64,000 nucleotides of DNA from Tautonia marina (GTDB taxonomy: Bacteria; Planctomycetota; Planctomycetia; Isosphaerales; Isosphaeraceae), in assembly GCF_009177065.1 (NCBI RefSeq), contig NZ_WEZF01000007.1:186001-250000 (forward strand), read 5' to 3'. Position numbers and translations under genes: made by a program. Positions 32,257 to 41,747 of this stretch are shown here, piece after piece. Under the pieces are notes generated by a model. That model saw only the letters and a program-made list of their open reading frames with translations. It did no database searches and had not been told where the DNA came from. Within the stretch, counting starts at the first letter, position 1. The number at the start of each line of letters is the position of its first letter.

Positions 32257-34032
32257 ATGGAGGTTCGGCTCGTCCAACTCAGTGCCTACGGGAATGAGCA
32301 GTTCCGCATGACGGAACGCGAATGCGTCATCGGCCGCGAACCCTCGTGTCATCTTCGTCCCGATCATGGTCGGGTCAGCAAACGCCATTGCCGCCTGTAC
32401 TGGCAAGGCATCCGCCTGTTTGTCGAGGACATCAACTCGGCCGACGGAACGCTGGTTAACGGCGATCGCATCCTCGTCCCCACCGAATTGCACGATGGCG
32501 ACGAGCTCTGCGCCGGCCCGGTTCATTACCTCGTCATGATTGCCGATGCGGATGAGATGGCCCAGCGTGATGCCTCCTGGGTGGCGCGAGCCGTCAAGGC
32601 TCGCCAGAAGCTGCAACCAGCCGCCAGCCCCTCGGATTCGAGCATTCCCCTCTCTCCGGCCATGCGGACGGCTCGATCCATTCTCGACCGCATTGCCCAC
32701 GAACACGAACAAGAGCATGAAGGGGAGCACCCTCACGAGCACGCTCCCCCCCCCAACCAGCATGGCCTCTCGATCGAGGATCAGGACGGCATCGCGCTGG
32801 CCCGCATTCTCGATCGCGACCTGATCGACGAGCAGGACATCCGACGGGTCACGCAACAGCTTGAAGAGCTAATCCTCGCCGGCAAGGTCCGCATTGCGCT
32901 CGATTTCCGCAACGTTGAACACTGCTCCAGCCAGGCCCTCAGCACCGTCCTCCGTGTCTACGACCGTTGCCGCACCGAAGGCGGAGCCTTGAAAGTCTGC
33001 ACCGTGCAGCCGGCGGTCGCTCAACTGTTCTTCATGACCGACCTGCACAAGCATATCGAAATCTTCCCAGACACCCGGCCGGCCCTGGAGAGTGTTTGGC
33101 CACAGCCATCTCCCCAGGACGCCGAATCCACCTCGGCCGATTCGTCCTTCGGCACCCTGGCCCCCGATCCGACCGCGGGAGCCCCCTGTGTCCGCCTGAT
33201 TGTTGCGGTCGGCAAGGCCAAGGGACGCGCCATCGAGGTCAAGGGCCGTCGCTTCGTGATCGGCCGGGATGCTCGTTGCCAGCTCCGCCCCAACAGCGAG
33301 ACGATCAGCCGGATTCACGCCATCATCGAACGCCGAGACGGCAAGGTCTTCGTCCGGGACTATGGCACCAAGAACGGCACGATCCTCGCCGGTCGGACCC
33401 TCCGCGGGGAGGAGGCCGAGGCGCACGACGGTGATTCCCTTCAGGTCGGCGTCCTCGGCTTTTCGCTTCAGATTCTCCCCGTCACCGGCACGGCTCCTCC
33501 GACCGACGATGACATCCTCACCTCCTGGCTCCGCGATCAGGCGTCTTCGGCCAATCCCGATGCCCCGACCGCCCTCCTGATTCCCACCGTTCAGGGGGCA
33601 TCCTCCAATCTATCACCTCCCGACGACCAGGAGGACGACACCAACGACCCCGACGCCTCTCACGCCGACCCCAATCTTTCCACCAACGCCCTGGCTTGCG
33701 AAATCGTGCGGGGGGTCCTCGTCGCCCGTATCCGGGAGTCGTTGCTCGACGACGAATCGACCGTCGGCCCGCTTCGTTACGACCTCCAAACCTTCTTCGA
33801 CAAGCCCCTCCCGCGCCGGGTCGTTCTGAGCATGGAACACGTCAATTACCTGTCGAGCCGGGCCGTCGGCGCGTTGCTCGCCTTCTTCCAGCACCTCGAC
33901 CGCGAGCACGGAGCCATGCGGGTCTGCTGCGTCTCGCCGAAGGTCTTGCCCGTGCTCGACTCGATGCGATTGCCGAAGCTGGTCGATCTCTATGCCTCGG
34001 TCGAGGAAGCCATCGACGACCCCTGGATCTGA
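32257..34032 (+). CDS. FHA-STAS-FHA-STAS signalling protein
   Basis: 591 aa from the ATG at 32257 (CGGAGG 7 nt upstream). The first FHA domain (VIGREPSCHLRPDHGRVSKR then HCRLYW, INSADGTLVNG) is followed by a His/Glu-rich linker (EHEQEHEGEHPHEHAPPP) and a STAS/anti-sigma-antagonist-like domain (ALDFRNVEHCSSQALSTVLR). A second FHA (FVIGRDARCQLRPNSETISR then IHAIIE, DYGTKNGTILAG) and a second STAS-like domain (VVLSMEHVNYLSSRAVGALL) follow. FHA domains bind phosphothreonine. The position of the STAS phospho-site is occupied by SSQ and SSR. No kinase adjoins it. Probably an independent signalling adaptor. Confidence 0.85.
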   Translation: MEVRLVQLSAYGNEQFRMTERECVIGREPSCHLRPDHGRVSKRHCRLYWQGIRLFVEDINSADGTLVNGDRILVPTELHDGDELCAGPVHYLVMIADADEMAQRDASWVARAVKARQKLQPAASPSDSSIPLSPAMRTARSILDRIAHEHEQEHEGEHPHEHAPPPNQHGLSIEDQDGIALARILDRDLIDEQDIRRVTQQLEELILAGKVRIALDFRNVEHCSSQALSTVLRVYDRCRTEGGALKVCTVQPAVAQLFFMTDLHKHIEIFPDTRPALESVWPQPSPQDAESTSADSSFGTLAPDPTAGAPCVRLIVAVGKAKGRAIEVKGRRFVIGRDARCQLRPNSETISRIHAIIERRDGKVFVRDYGTKNGTILAGRTLRGEEAEAHDGDSLQVGVLGFSLQILPVTGTAPPTDDDILTSWLRDQASSANPDAPTALLIPTVQGASSNLSPPDDQEDDTNDPDASHADPNLSTNALACEIVRGVLVARIRESLLDDESTVGPLRYDLQTFFDKPLPRRVVLSMEHVNYLSSRAVGALLAFFQHLDREHGAMRVCCVSPKVLPVLDSMRLPKLVDLYASVEEAIDDPWI

Positions 34033-34055
34033 GCCGATCGCGCCTCGCGCTCTCC

Positions 34056-34331
34056 TCAAATCAGGAACACCCAGACCACCGCTCCGATCCCCAACAGACC
34101 CAACGCCACCCACCACCACGGCTTCCCCTCCCTCCCTCGGAGGCGCCGGACGATGAAATCCCCACAGTGGGGGCATCGTTCGGCGTCTTCATACACCTCG
34201 GCACCACAGGCCGGGCAGGGGAGGACCACCGTCTCCTCATTGTCATCATCATCGGCCCCTTCATCCCATTCATCGGGGCGATCATCCCAGTCGTCGGGAT
34301 CGTGTTCCCAGTTCGGCGACGCTCGACGCAT
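34056..34331 (-). CDS. zinc-ribbon protein with C-terminal membrane anchor
   Basis: 91 aa from the ATG at 34331 (GGAGGG upstream). A very acidic N-terminus (EHDPDDWDDRPDEWDEGADD) is followed by a double-CxxC zinc ribbon (LPCPACGAEVYEDAERCPHC, G). A basic stretch and a single C-terminal TM helix (WWWVALGLLGIGAVVWVFLI) complete it, so it is tail-anchored with the zinc ribbon in the cytoplasm. Function unknown; similar small proteins are common in this phylum. It converges on the FHA-STAS gene (23 bp between stops). Confidence 0.75.
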   Translation of the reverse strand: MRRASPNWEHDPDDWDDRPDEWDEGADDDDNEETVVLPCPACGAEVYEDAERCPHCGDFIVRRLRGREGKPWWWVALGLLGIGAVVWVFLI

Positions 34332-34505
34332 GGTGAACCCTCCGGGATGATTCGACCCGTAAGACCTCGGCACGCCAACTCCCCTCGGAATTGGACCAGA
34401 CCAAGACTTGAGTTTCTCGACCGATCGGCCCGAAATCTGCTCGTAAACAGGTCATAACGCTCAAACTGATGCGTTGCCATCCCGTAAAACCGAGGGAGCC
34501 GGAAC

Positions 34506-35639
34506 GTGGCAACACCAGGGACAGGGGGGCGGCTGGCCATTCTGGGGGCCGGCCACGCGCATATGGAGGTGATTCGGAGGCTCCGCCCCCTGACCCACGC
34601 CGGGGTCGAGGTCACCATCGTCGATCAGGACGACTTCTGGTACTCGGGTCTCGCCACGGGAATGCTCGGTGGACAGTACGAGGTGGAGCACGATCGGATC
34701 AGTGTCGAGACCCTGGCCCGGCGGGTCGGCGCGCGGTTCCTCCGGGATCGGGTCACGCAGGTCGATCCGGCCGCCCGAGTCGTCCATCTTACCGGGGGAG
34801 CGTCGCTCGCCTACGACGTGGCATCCCTCGACCTCGGCAGTTGCGTTCCGGTGGATCGGGTCGAGGGACTCGGCTCGAACGCCTTCCTCGCCAAACCGAT
34901 CCGACGCTTGGCCAAGCTCCGGGCAGACCTGACCCGTCGCGTCCAGCCAGGGAACGGCCGTCCCGGCCAGCCCCCCCGCATCCTGGTCATCGGAGGGGGC
35001 GCCACCGCCTGCGAAATCGCCCTGAATCTCCGGGCCCTGGCCGATCGCCTCAAGGCGCAAGCCTCCATCACCCTGGTAACCTCGGGTGATCGCCTCCTCA
35101 GCAGCTTCCCTGAATCCGCCTCCCGAACCCTGACCGAACTGCTCGATCGCCGCGCAGTCGCCGTCCGAACCGGCGACACCGTGGCTCGGGTCGAGCCCGA
35201 CGCGGCGGTCCTGAGCAGTGGTGGCCGGATCGACTACGATCTGGTCGTTGCCGCCATCGGACTGGTCGCTCCCCCCGTCATCAGTCAGATCGGTCTGCCC
35301 ACAAACGACGAAGGCCGCCTCCTCCTCGACCCGTTCCTTCGATCGGTCCAGGAACCGACCCTCTTTGCCGGGGGAGACTGCGCCACCCTTGAGGGCGTTA
35401 ACCTCCCCCAGATCGGAGTGGTCGCCGTGCGGCAGGCCCGAGTTCTGGCCCACAACCTCCGCGCGACGATCCTCGGCGGTCGCCTCCGCCGCTATCGCCC
35501 CCAGCGCCGCTGGCTTCAGATCCTCAACCTGGGTGACGGCACCGGCCTGGCCTGCTGGGGAGCCTTCTCCCTCCGAGGCCGGGCCATGCTCGCCTGGAAA
35601 GACCTGCTCGACCGCAATTTCCTCCGGCAGCTCCGATGA
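34506..35639 (+). CDS. FAD-dependent pyridine nucleotide-disulfide oxidoreductase (NDH-2/SQR-like)
   Basis: 377 aa from a GTG with GGAG/GGA upstream. The N-terminal FAD dinucleotide fold LAILGAGHAHMEVIRRLRPL (G-x-G-x-x-H) and VTIVDQDDFWYSGLATGMLG resemble type II NADH dehydrogenases and the selenide-water-dikinase-linked Ndh-like proteins. The second, NAD-binding Rossmann motif is ILVIGGGATACEIALNLRAL. The FAD-binding closing motif TLFAGGDCATLEG sits near residue 285. No redox CxxC is seen, so it is not a disulfide reductase. Probably membrane-peripheral quinone or NAD(P)H chemistry; substrate unknown. Confidence 0.8.
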   Translation: MATPGTGGRLAILGAGHAHMEVIRRLRPLTHAGVEVTIVDQDDFWYSGLATGMLGGQYEVEHDRISVETLARRVGARFLRDRVTQVDPAARVVHLTGGASLAYDVASLDLGSCVPVDRVEGLGSNAFLAKPIRRLAKLRADLTRRVQPGNGRPGQPPRILVIGGGATACEIALNLRALADRLKAQASITLVTSGDRLLSSFPESASRTLTELLDRRAVAVRTGDTVARVEPDAAVLSSGGRIDYDLVVAAIGLVAPPVISQIGLPTNDEGRLLLDPFLRSVQEPTLFAGGDCATLEGVNLPQIGVVAVRQARVLAHNLRATILGGRLRRYRPQRRWLQILNLGDGTGLACWGAFSLRGRAMLAWKDLLDRNFLRQLR

Positions 35640-35671
35640 TCGACATAGATCGAGAAGCACCAATCTGTCGA

Positions 35672-37054
35672 TCAGACCAGCTCATGAATCGGCTCGCCAT
35701 GCGGCAAGAGCGGGATGGGCCGATTGGTCTGGTCGGGGAAGACGGCGTGCGGATCAATCCCGAGGTAGGTGTACCAGGTGGCCAGCAGGTCGCTCGGTCG
35801 GAGGAAGCGATCGACCGGCTCATCCCCTCGTCGGTTGGTGGCGCCGATGACCTGGCCCATTGGCATCCCGCCGCCTGAGAGCAAGAGCGACATCGACTTG
35901 CCCCAGTGCTCGCGCCCGGGTTGCCCCTTGTGATTGGAGAGCTTCGGCGTGTGGCTCATCTCTCCCATGACCACCACCAGGGTGTCGCGGTCCATCCCCC
36001 GAACATGCACATCCTCGATCAGGGCCGACACGGCACGATCGAGGACCGGAAGACGGATCTTCATCTGTTCAAAGATGTTCCAGACGCTCGCGTGGTCGTC
36101 CCACGAAAACGCTTTCTGACCCGGCACGCAGGGGAAGTCGACCGTCACCAGCCGCACGCCCGACTCGACCAGCCGCCTGGCCAGCAGGCAGCGCTGGCCG
36201 ATCTCGTCGCGGCCGTAGCGATCGCGGAGCCGAGGGTCTTCGCCCGAGAGATCGAAGGCATCGCGTGCGGTTGTGCCGGTCAATAGGGTCAGCGCCTGCT
36301 GCTGGAACGAGTCGAGCGACTCGACCGACTCGGTCTGCTCGATGGTCCGGCGCATCCGCTCGAAGTCGTCGAGCAGACGCCCTCGCCCCGAGAGCCGGGC
36401 CCGAGGGCCTTCATCGAGGCTCAGGGCCGGTACGTGGAACTTCGGATCGTTCGGATCGGCCGTCACCACGAACGGGCCGAACGAGTCGCCAAAGTGCCCG
36501 CCTCCCGTGTAGCGCACCCGAGGCAGGGCCACCCACTGCGGCAGGCCTGGCAACCGGCTCGGCAAGAGCTTGTGAGCGGCCTGGAAGAGGTCGGGCTGCT
36601 TCGGCTTGTAGGGGGGCGTCTCGACGATCTCCCCCGTATAGCCGGTCATCACCGTGTGGGTGCTGTTCATGTGGCCGGGGCTATCGTGGGAGAGCGATCG
36701 GATCAACACATACTTGTCCGCAATCTTCGACAGCCGGGGCAGGTGCTCGCTGATGAAAATGCCGGGGACGTTCGTCTCGATCGGGTTGAACTCGCCGCGG
36801 TACTCGGCCGGGGCGTCGGGCTTGAGGTCAAACGTCTCCATGTGGCTCGGGCCTCCCCAGAGCCAGATGAGAATGATCGACGGCCCCGACTTTGGCCCCG
36901 ATCCCATGCCTGCCCCCGCTCCCGCCGCGGCCGCCTCCAGGCGGAACAGGTCCGCCAACCCCAGGGTCGAGAGGCCGGTGAGCGAGGCCCGCAGGAACGA
37001 CCGGCGCGGCAGGGTCCCTTCGCATCGGGTCGGCATCGCAATCGGGCGGGACAT
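35672..37054 (-). CDS. DUF1501 protein with Tat signal
   Basis: 460 aa from the ATG at 37054 (AAGGAG 10 nt upstream). It carries a twin-arginine signal (RRSFLRASLTGLSTLGLADL). The body shows standard DUF1501 blocks: SIILIWLWGGPSHMETFDLK, PDAPAEYRGEFNPIETNVPG, LIRSLSHDSPGHMNSTHTVM, VTVDFPCVPGQKAFSWDDHA, VVVMGEMSHTPKL and GREHWGKSMSLLLSGGGM. DUF1501 proteins are alkaline-phosphatase/sulfatase-fold proteins exported in huge numbers by planctomycetes, usually next to DUF1549/cytochrome genes. No such partner is here. It lies between the oxidoreductase and a sulfatase. Enzymatic role unproven. Confidence 0.92.
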   Translation of the reverse strand: MSRPIAMPTRCEGTLPRRSFLRASLTGLSTLGLADLFRLEAAAAGAGAGMGSGPKSGPSIILIWLWGGPSHMETFDLKPDAPAEYRGEFNPIETNVPGIFISEHLPRLSKIADKYVLIRSLSHDSPGHMNSTHTVMTGYTGEIVETPPYKPKQPDLFQAAHKLLPSRLPGLPQWVALPRVRYTGGGHFGDSFGPFVVTADPNDPKFHVPALSLDEGPRARLSGRGRLLDDFERMRRTIEQTESVESLDSFQQQALTLLTGTTARDAFDLSGEDPRLRDRYGRDEIGQRCLLARRLVESGVRLVTVDFPCVPGQKAFSWDDHASVWNIFEQMKIRLPVLDRAVSALIEDVHVRGMDRDTLVVVMGEMSHTPKLSNHKGQPGREHWGKSMSLLLSGGGMPMGQVIGATNRRGDEPVDRFLRPSDLLATWYTYLGIDPHAVFPDQTNRPIPLLPHGEPIHELV

Positions 37055-37220
37055 CGGCAGGCTCCTTGCGTCGAAGGGGTCCGGCCTCTGTCTCGGCCGG
37101 CAATCCAGGGGACACTCGGGGCCGAAAAAGGGGAGAGGCACGGCCCAAATCGTTCTTGGTGGTACTTTACGAGAGCCCACCTTTGTTGATCAAGGGTTAA
37201 TCACAAGGGGAACACCGGGG

Positions 37221-38633
37221 TCATCGTGCTTCCTCGCGTAATCGCTTCAGGGCATCCCGTAATTCGGCCAGCCGATCCGCCTGGGCCGGGTCACTGGCCA
37301 GGTTGTGCTCCTCGAAGGGGTCGGCCCTCAGGTCGTACAGTTCCTCGAAGTCCCACTCGGGCCAGTAGGAGTACTTCACGTCCTTGCGGACGACCGCCTC
37401 GGAGCTGGGAATCCGCTCGCGGTTGGACACGGTGGGATGCTCGTAGTAGAACTCCTGTCGCCAGGCAGGCGGCTCGGCCTTGAGGTAAAGCGGGGCGAAG
37501 TCCTTGCCTTGCATCCCCTCGGGTGCCGGAATTCCCGCGGCGGCCAGGAAGGCCGGGGCAATGTCCACGTTGAGCACGAAATCGTCGTTGACGTGCCCTC
37601 GGCGCATGGGGTGCATCCGAGGGTCAACCACGATCAAGGGGACCCGTAGCGATTCCTCATACGGATACCACTTGTCGGCCAAGCCGTGCTCGCCGTGGAA
37701 GTAGCCATTGTCTCCCATGAAGACGATCAGGGTGTTGTCCATCACTCCCTGGCGTTCCAGTTCCTCGACAATCCGGCCGATGGTGTGGTCCACCTCGGTC
37801 GCCATGCGGTAATAAGCTTTCATGTATCGCTGATAACGCTCCGGGGTATCGAACCGCCAGTACCACCGGACGCGGCCCTCGTTCTTCTCGGTCGCCAGGA
37901 AGGGGGGCAAGGCGCGGAAGTGGGCTTCGGTGGCGGTTGCGGTCACGGGAATCGTTACGTTTTCATAAAGCGAGGCACTTTCCGGTTGATACAGGTACTG
38001 ATCGGGATGCGGGTCCTCGGCATGGGTGGCGAAGAACGACACCGTGAGGCAGAACGGCTGATCCTTCGGCCGCTCGTCGAGGAATTGCAAGGCATCGCGC
38101 TCGTTGCGGGCCGTGACGTGGATCTTGGTCCCATCCGGCAGGGTCATGTAGTGCCAACCCATGTACGACGTGCCGAAATCGAACTGATCACTCGGAAACG
38201 GCCCGTTGTGCCACTTGCCGACGAACCCGAGCCAGTACCCCGCCTCGCGGAGCAGGCCCGGATAGGTCTCGGCCCAGGGGGTCGGAATCGGCTCGGGAAG
38301 CGATGAGCCGTGACGCGCCATCCATTGCCCGGTGAACAGGCTCGCCCGGCTCACCCAGCAAATCGAGGTCGTCACCCGAGCCTGCCGGAACCAGGCCCCC
38401 CGAGCGGCCAGAGCGTCGAGATGCGGTGTCTGCACGATCCGGTTGCCAGCGTAGCCGAGCGTGTCCCATCGCCAGTCGTCGGCAAACAACATGACGATGT
38501 TGGGTCGGTTGGCCGCATCCTCCTGCGCCTGAACGGTCGAGCCGGTGAGACCGCTCCAGAGGATCGCCAACATCCCGAGCGAAGGGACGCGTCGAACAGC
38601 CCAAACCCGGGCCACCGTGAGAACACCGTGCAT
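37221..38633 (-). CDS. secreted sulfatase
   Basis: 470 aa from the ATG at 38633 (GAGG 8 nt upstream; a second ATG at 38657 is possible). The frame is open much further but reads non-coding-like sequence. Signal peptide: [19 protein letters not shown]. Metal-binding start [15 protein letters not shown], the active-site segment [18 protein letters not shown] (Cys about residue 92), later [26 protein letters not shown] and the C-terminal YELYDL-type [15 protein letters not shown] are all sulfatase hallmarks. The formylglycine motif is C-W-V-S-R rather than C-x-P-S-R. Planctomycetes use these to desulfate polysaccharides. Same orientation as DUF1501. Confidence 0.9.
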   Translation of the reverse strand: MHGVLTVARVWAVRRVPSLGMLAILWSGLTGSTVQAQEDAANRPNIVMLFADDWRWDTLGYAGNRIVQTPHLDALAARGAWFRQARVTTSICWVSRASLFTGQWMARHGSSLPEPIPTPWAETYPGLLREAGYWLGFVGKWHNGPFPSDQFDFGTSYMGWHYMTLPDGTKIHVTARNERDALQFLDERPKDQPFCLTVSFFATHAEDPHPDQYLYQPESASLYENVTIPVTATATEAHFRALPPFLATEKNEGRVRWYWRFDTPERYQRYMKAYYRMATEVDHTIGRIVEELERQGVMDNTLIVFMGDNGYFHGEHGLADKWYPYEESLRVPLIVVDPRMHPMRRGHVNDDFVLNVDIAPAFLAAAGIPAPEGMQGKDFAPLYLKAEPPAWRQEFYYEHPTVSNRERIPSSEAVVRKDVKYSYWPEWDFEELYDLRADPFEEHNLASDPAQADRLAELRDALKRLREEAR

Positions 38634-38918
38634 CAGATTGGCCTCGTCTTGGCGCATGAATCGCAGTTCGTCCGAACCGCTACGGATCGGGTCGCGATTC
38701 CCCCCTGAACCGTGATCGTCACACCCTAGCCCACCGCCTTGCCCGACACAACGCCCCCGCAAAACCCAATCAATCCAACGAACCCGAACGGCCGATACAA
38801 AAAGGTCCGAATCGACCCTCTCCCCCAATCGCGAAAATTGGGCAAGATAGAGCAACCGTAGCGATTCCGTTTCGCCAGCGATCCGGCATTTTTGGTCCCA
38901 ATCGCCCCGGGAGACCCC

Positions 38919-40802
38919 ATGATGGAATTCACGAGACGCACCGTTCTTGGGACGATCGGCACCGTGGGGGCGGGCCTGGCCGCAGAGGCGGCGGCCCAGG
39001 AGACCCCGCCGGCCCCCGATCCGAGGTTGCCCCTGGTCGCTGTTCCCCCGGAGCAAGGGGCAGGCATCAAGGGGCGGATGACCGGCGCGAAGGCCGCCGC
39101 CGCCGCCTTTCAGGCCGAGCGGGTGCCGTGTGTCTTCGGTGTGCCGGGGGCTCAGAACAATGAGTTCTGGGACGCGATGAAGACATTGGGCGTCCCTTAC
39201 ATGCTCAACAGCCACGAATCGGCCGCGCCGATCATGGCCGATGCCTCGGCCCGAGTCTCGGGCAAGGTTGGGGCGTTCGCCCTGATCCCAGGCCCCGGCC
39301 TGACGAACGCGATGACCGGTATTGGTGAGGCTTTGCTCGATACGGTGCCGATCGTCGGCCTGGTGACGGACGTCAAGCGCGGCCCGGCTGCTCCGCTCGG
39401 CCAGGTGCATTCGCTGAACAACGCGGCGATCCTCCGGACGGTCTGCAAGCACGTGATCGAGGTGCATCACCCGGGCCAGATCGCCGCGGCGATCCATCGC
39501 GCCTTCCAGTTGGCGAAGGCCGGGCCTCCGGGGCCGGTGGGCGTGGTCGTGCCGTATGATCTGCTGTCGATGACCTGGGATTACGACGAACCGGTCCCCC
39601 TGGAACTGGCCCCGCCCTGGGACGAGGCCGCGGTCCGCAAGGCGATCGACATTCTGCGCGATCCGACTCGGCGTGTGGGCATTTACGCCGGTCTCGGCAC
39701 GGCCGAGGCCAGCGCGGCCCTGGTCGCCGTGGCCGAGCTGCTTCAGGCTCCTGTGGCCACAAGCGTGAGTGGCAAGGGGGTGATCCCCGACGATCACCCG
39801 CTGGCCGTCGGTTGGGGCTACGGCTCCTTCGGCACCCGGGCGGCCGAGCGGGCCTTCAAGCAGGTCAACACGGTGCTGGCCATCGGGGTCCGTTACAACG
39901 AGGTCACGACAGCCAACTACAACATCCCCAAGCATGAAAACCTGATTCACGTGGACATTGATCCCGCCGTGCTCGGCCGAAACGTGCCGGCCTCGGTGAA
40001 GGTCCACGCCGAGGCCGGGGCCTTCCTCTCCCGGGTGCTCGCGGAAGGGGAGCCGCTCCGACGGCCACCCAACGTAAAGCTCGTCCGCGCAATTCAGGAC
40101 GACCGCCAGGCCGAGCGGGCCGAGCACGTCGCCGTCCAGGTGACGAAGGGAGTGGACCCAATGCGATTCCTGGCCCTGCTCGGCGAGGCGATCGGGCCGG
40201 AGGGCCTGATGTTCGTCGACGTGACCGCCTCGACCCACTGGGCCGCCGAGGCTGTGCGACGCCAGGGGCCGCGACGCTTCATCACCCCGGCCGACAATCA
40301 GAGCATGGGCTGGGCCGTCTCGGCGGCGATCGGGGCCCAGCGGACCCGTCCCGACCTGCCGGTCGCCTGCGTCACGGGCGATGGCTGCTTCCTGATGTCG
40401 GGCCTGGAAGCCTCGACCGCGGCCCGGGCGCATCTGCCCGTACGCATCTTCGTGCTTGACGATGGCGTGTATCACTACATGCAGATGCTTCAGGAACCCT
40501 TGTTCAAGCGGACGACCGCCACGCACCTGGCGAAGCTCGATTACACGGCCCTGGCGCGAGGCATGGGCCTGTCGTCGCTGTCGATCGAGTCGAACGATCA
40601 GGTGCTCGGCGGCATTGCCACGGCGATGTCGCACCCCGGGCCGATCCTGGTGCGGGTGGCAATCTCCTACGAAGGCCGCGACCTGCGCTGGCTGGACTCG
40701 CTCCGCACCTCGTACCTCGACAAGATGGACACCGGCCAGAAGGCCCGCGCCGCCTTCCGGCTGTTCGGACGGGTGGCGAACCCCTTGCTTGAGAATGACT
40801 GA
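38919..40802 (+). CDS. exported ThDP-dependent enzyme (acetolactate-synthase fold)
   Basis: 627 aa (ATG at 38919, or the next ATG at 38922). The N-terminus [20 protein letters not shown] with AAAQ is a Tat signal. The three ThDP-enzyme domains follow: the Pyr domain with the conserved Glu ([19 protein letters not shown]), a central domain ([20 protein letters not shown]) and the PP domain with [20 protein letters not shown] and a closing LDDGVYH. That places Asp-Asp where most homologues have Asn-Asn in the GDG...NN cofactor motif. Cytoplasmic relatives make acetolactate or decarboxylate oxalyl- or benzoylformate-type substrates. Export of such an enzyme is unusual and the substrate is unknown. 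It diverges from the sulfatase gene. Confidence 0.85.
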   Translation: MMEFTRRTVLGTIGTVGAGLAAEAAAQETPPAPDPRLPLVAVPPEQGAGIKGRMTGAKAAAAAFQAERVPCVFGVPGAQNNEFWDAMKTLGVPYMLNSHESAAPIMADASARVSGKVGAFALIPGPGLTNAMTGIGEALLDTVPIVGLVTDVKRGPAAPLGQVHSLNNAAILRTVCKHVIEVHHPGQIAAAIHRAFQLAKAGPPGPVGVVVPYDLLSMTWDYDEPVPLELAPPWDEAAVRKAIDILRDPTRRVGIYAGLGTAEASAALVAVAELLQAPVATSVSGKGVIPDDHPLAVGWGYGSFGTRAAERAFKQVNTVLAIGVRYNEVTTANYNIPKHENLIHVDIDPAVLGRNVPASVKVHAEAGAFLSRVLAEGEPLRRPPNVKLVRAIQDDRQAERAEHVAVQVTKGVDPMRFLALLGEAIGPEGLMFVDVTASTHWAAEAVRRQGPRRFITPADNQSMGWAVSAAIGAQRTRPDLPVACVTGDGCFLMSGLEASTAARAHLPVRIFVLDDGVYHYMQMLQEPLFKRTTATHLAKLDYTALARGMGLSSLSIESNDQVLGGIATAMSHPGPILVRVAISYEGRDLRWLDSLRTSYLDKMDTGQKARAAFRLFGRVANPLLEND

Positions 40803-40925
40803 GGCATCTCGAGTTGTCATGGTCGTGAGCGGCGATCGGTGTCGAGGCGAGGTTTGAAATCCGGGGGCTCCTCCGGGTTCATCGGGTTCTGATGGGAAAC
40901 GGGGGATTGTCGGCGGGACTGCTTG

Positions 40926-41726
40926 TCAGAAGCAGACGTCGACGATTCCCCCCTCGACCCGATGGGCCGCGCCGCTGGTGGCCGAGGCCAGGGGGGAGCA
41001 GAGGTAGACGGCGTGAGCGGCGACCTCCTCGGGGGTGGCGAAACGCCGGATGAGGGAGCTGGGCCGGACCATCGGCACGAATTCGGCCTTCATCGCCTCG
41101 GCGGTGGTACCGCGCTGCTCGGCCATCCGTTCCACGAAGGTCGCCACGCCTTCGGTCCAGGTCGGGCCGGGCAAGAGGCAGTTGACGGTGACGCCTGTGC
41201 CGGCGAGGGTCTTGGCCAGCCCTCGGGAGATGGCGAGCTGGGCGGTCTTGGTCATGCCGTAGTGGACCATCTCTTGCGGGATGTTGATGCCGGATTCGCT
41301 GGAAATGAACAGGATCCGGCCCCAGCCACGGTCGCGCATGCCGCCCATCAGGGCCCGGGAGCAGCGGACCCCGGACATGACGTTGACGTCGAAGAAGCGC
41401 TGCCAGTCGGCGTCGGGAATCTCGTCGAACGGCTTCGGCTCGAAGATGCCGACGTTGTTGACCAGGATATCGACCGGGCCGACAGCCTCGGCCCCCTTGA
41501 GCAACGTCTCGACCCCTTCGGCCGTATCGAGGGCACAGGCGACCCCGTGCACGGCGCCTCCCCCCAGGGAGGAAAGCTCCCGGGCGGTGGCCTCGACCGT
41601 CTCGGGGTTGCGGCCGTTGATGATGACGGCCGCCCCTTCGGCGGCGAGGGCGGCGGCGATCGCCTTGCCGATCCCAGCGGTTGAGCCGGTGACGAGGGCG
41701 ATCTTGTCGGAAAGCTGCATATCCAT
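40926..41726 (-). CDS. short-chain dehydrogenase/reductase (SDR)
   Basis: 266 aa, ATG at 41726 with AAAGGA upstream. The classical SDR pattern is complete: cofactor motif VTGSTAGIGKAIAAALAAEG, ILVNNVG, catalytic Ser in ILFISSESGINIPQEMVHYG, and Y-x-x-x-K in HYGMTKTAQLAISRGLAKTL. The C-terminal GPTWTEG and GAAHRVEGGIVDVCF blocks follow. The NGR after the second beta strand suggests NADP(H) preference. It lies 21 bp downstream of the sialidase-like gene, same strand, likely co-transcribed; a link in sugar metabolism is plausible but unproven. Confidence 0.93.
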   Translation of the reverse strand: MDMQLSDKIALVTGSTAGIGKAIAAALAAEGAAVIINGRNPETVEATARELSSLGGGAVHGVACALDTAEGVETLLKGAEAVGPVDILVNNVGIFEPKPFDEIPDADWQRFFDVNVMSGVRCSRALMGGMRDRGWGRILFISSESGINIPQEMVHYGMTKTAQLAISRGLAKTLAGTGVTVNCLLPGPTWTEGVATFVERMAEQRGTTAEAMKAEFVPMVRPSSLIRRFATPEEVAAHAVYLCSPLASATSGAAHRVEGGIVDVCF

Positions 41727-41747
41727 GTAAGTGTCCTTTGGTGCGGA

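Noticed and set aside
38634-40820. Upstream extension of the sulfatase frame through the ThDP-enzyme gene
   Set aside because: The frame happens to be open, but the sequence before residue M at 38633 is antisense to the ThDP gene. The signal peptide and ribosome-binding site fit 38633.
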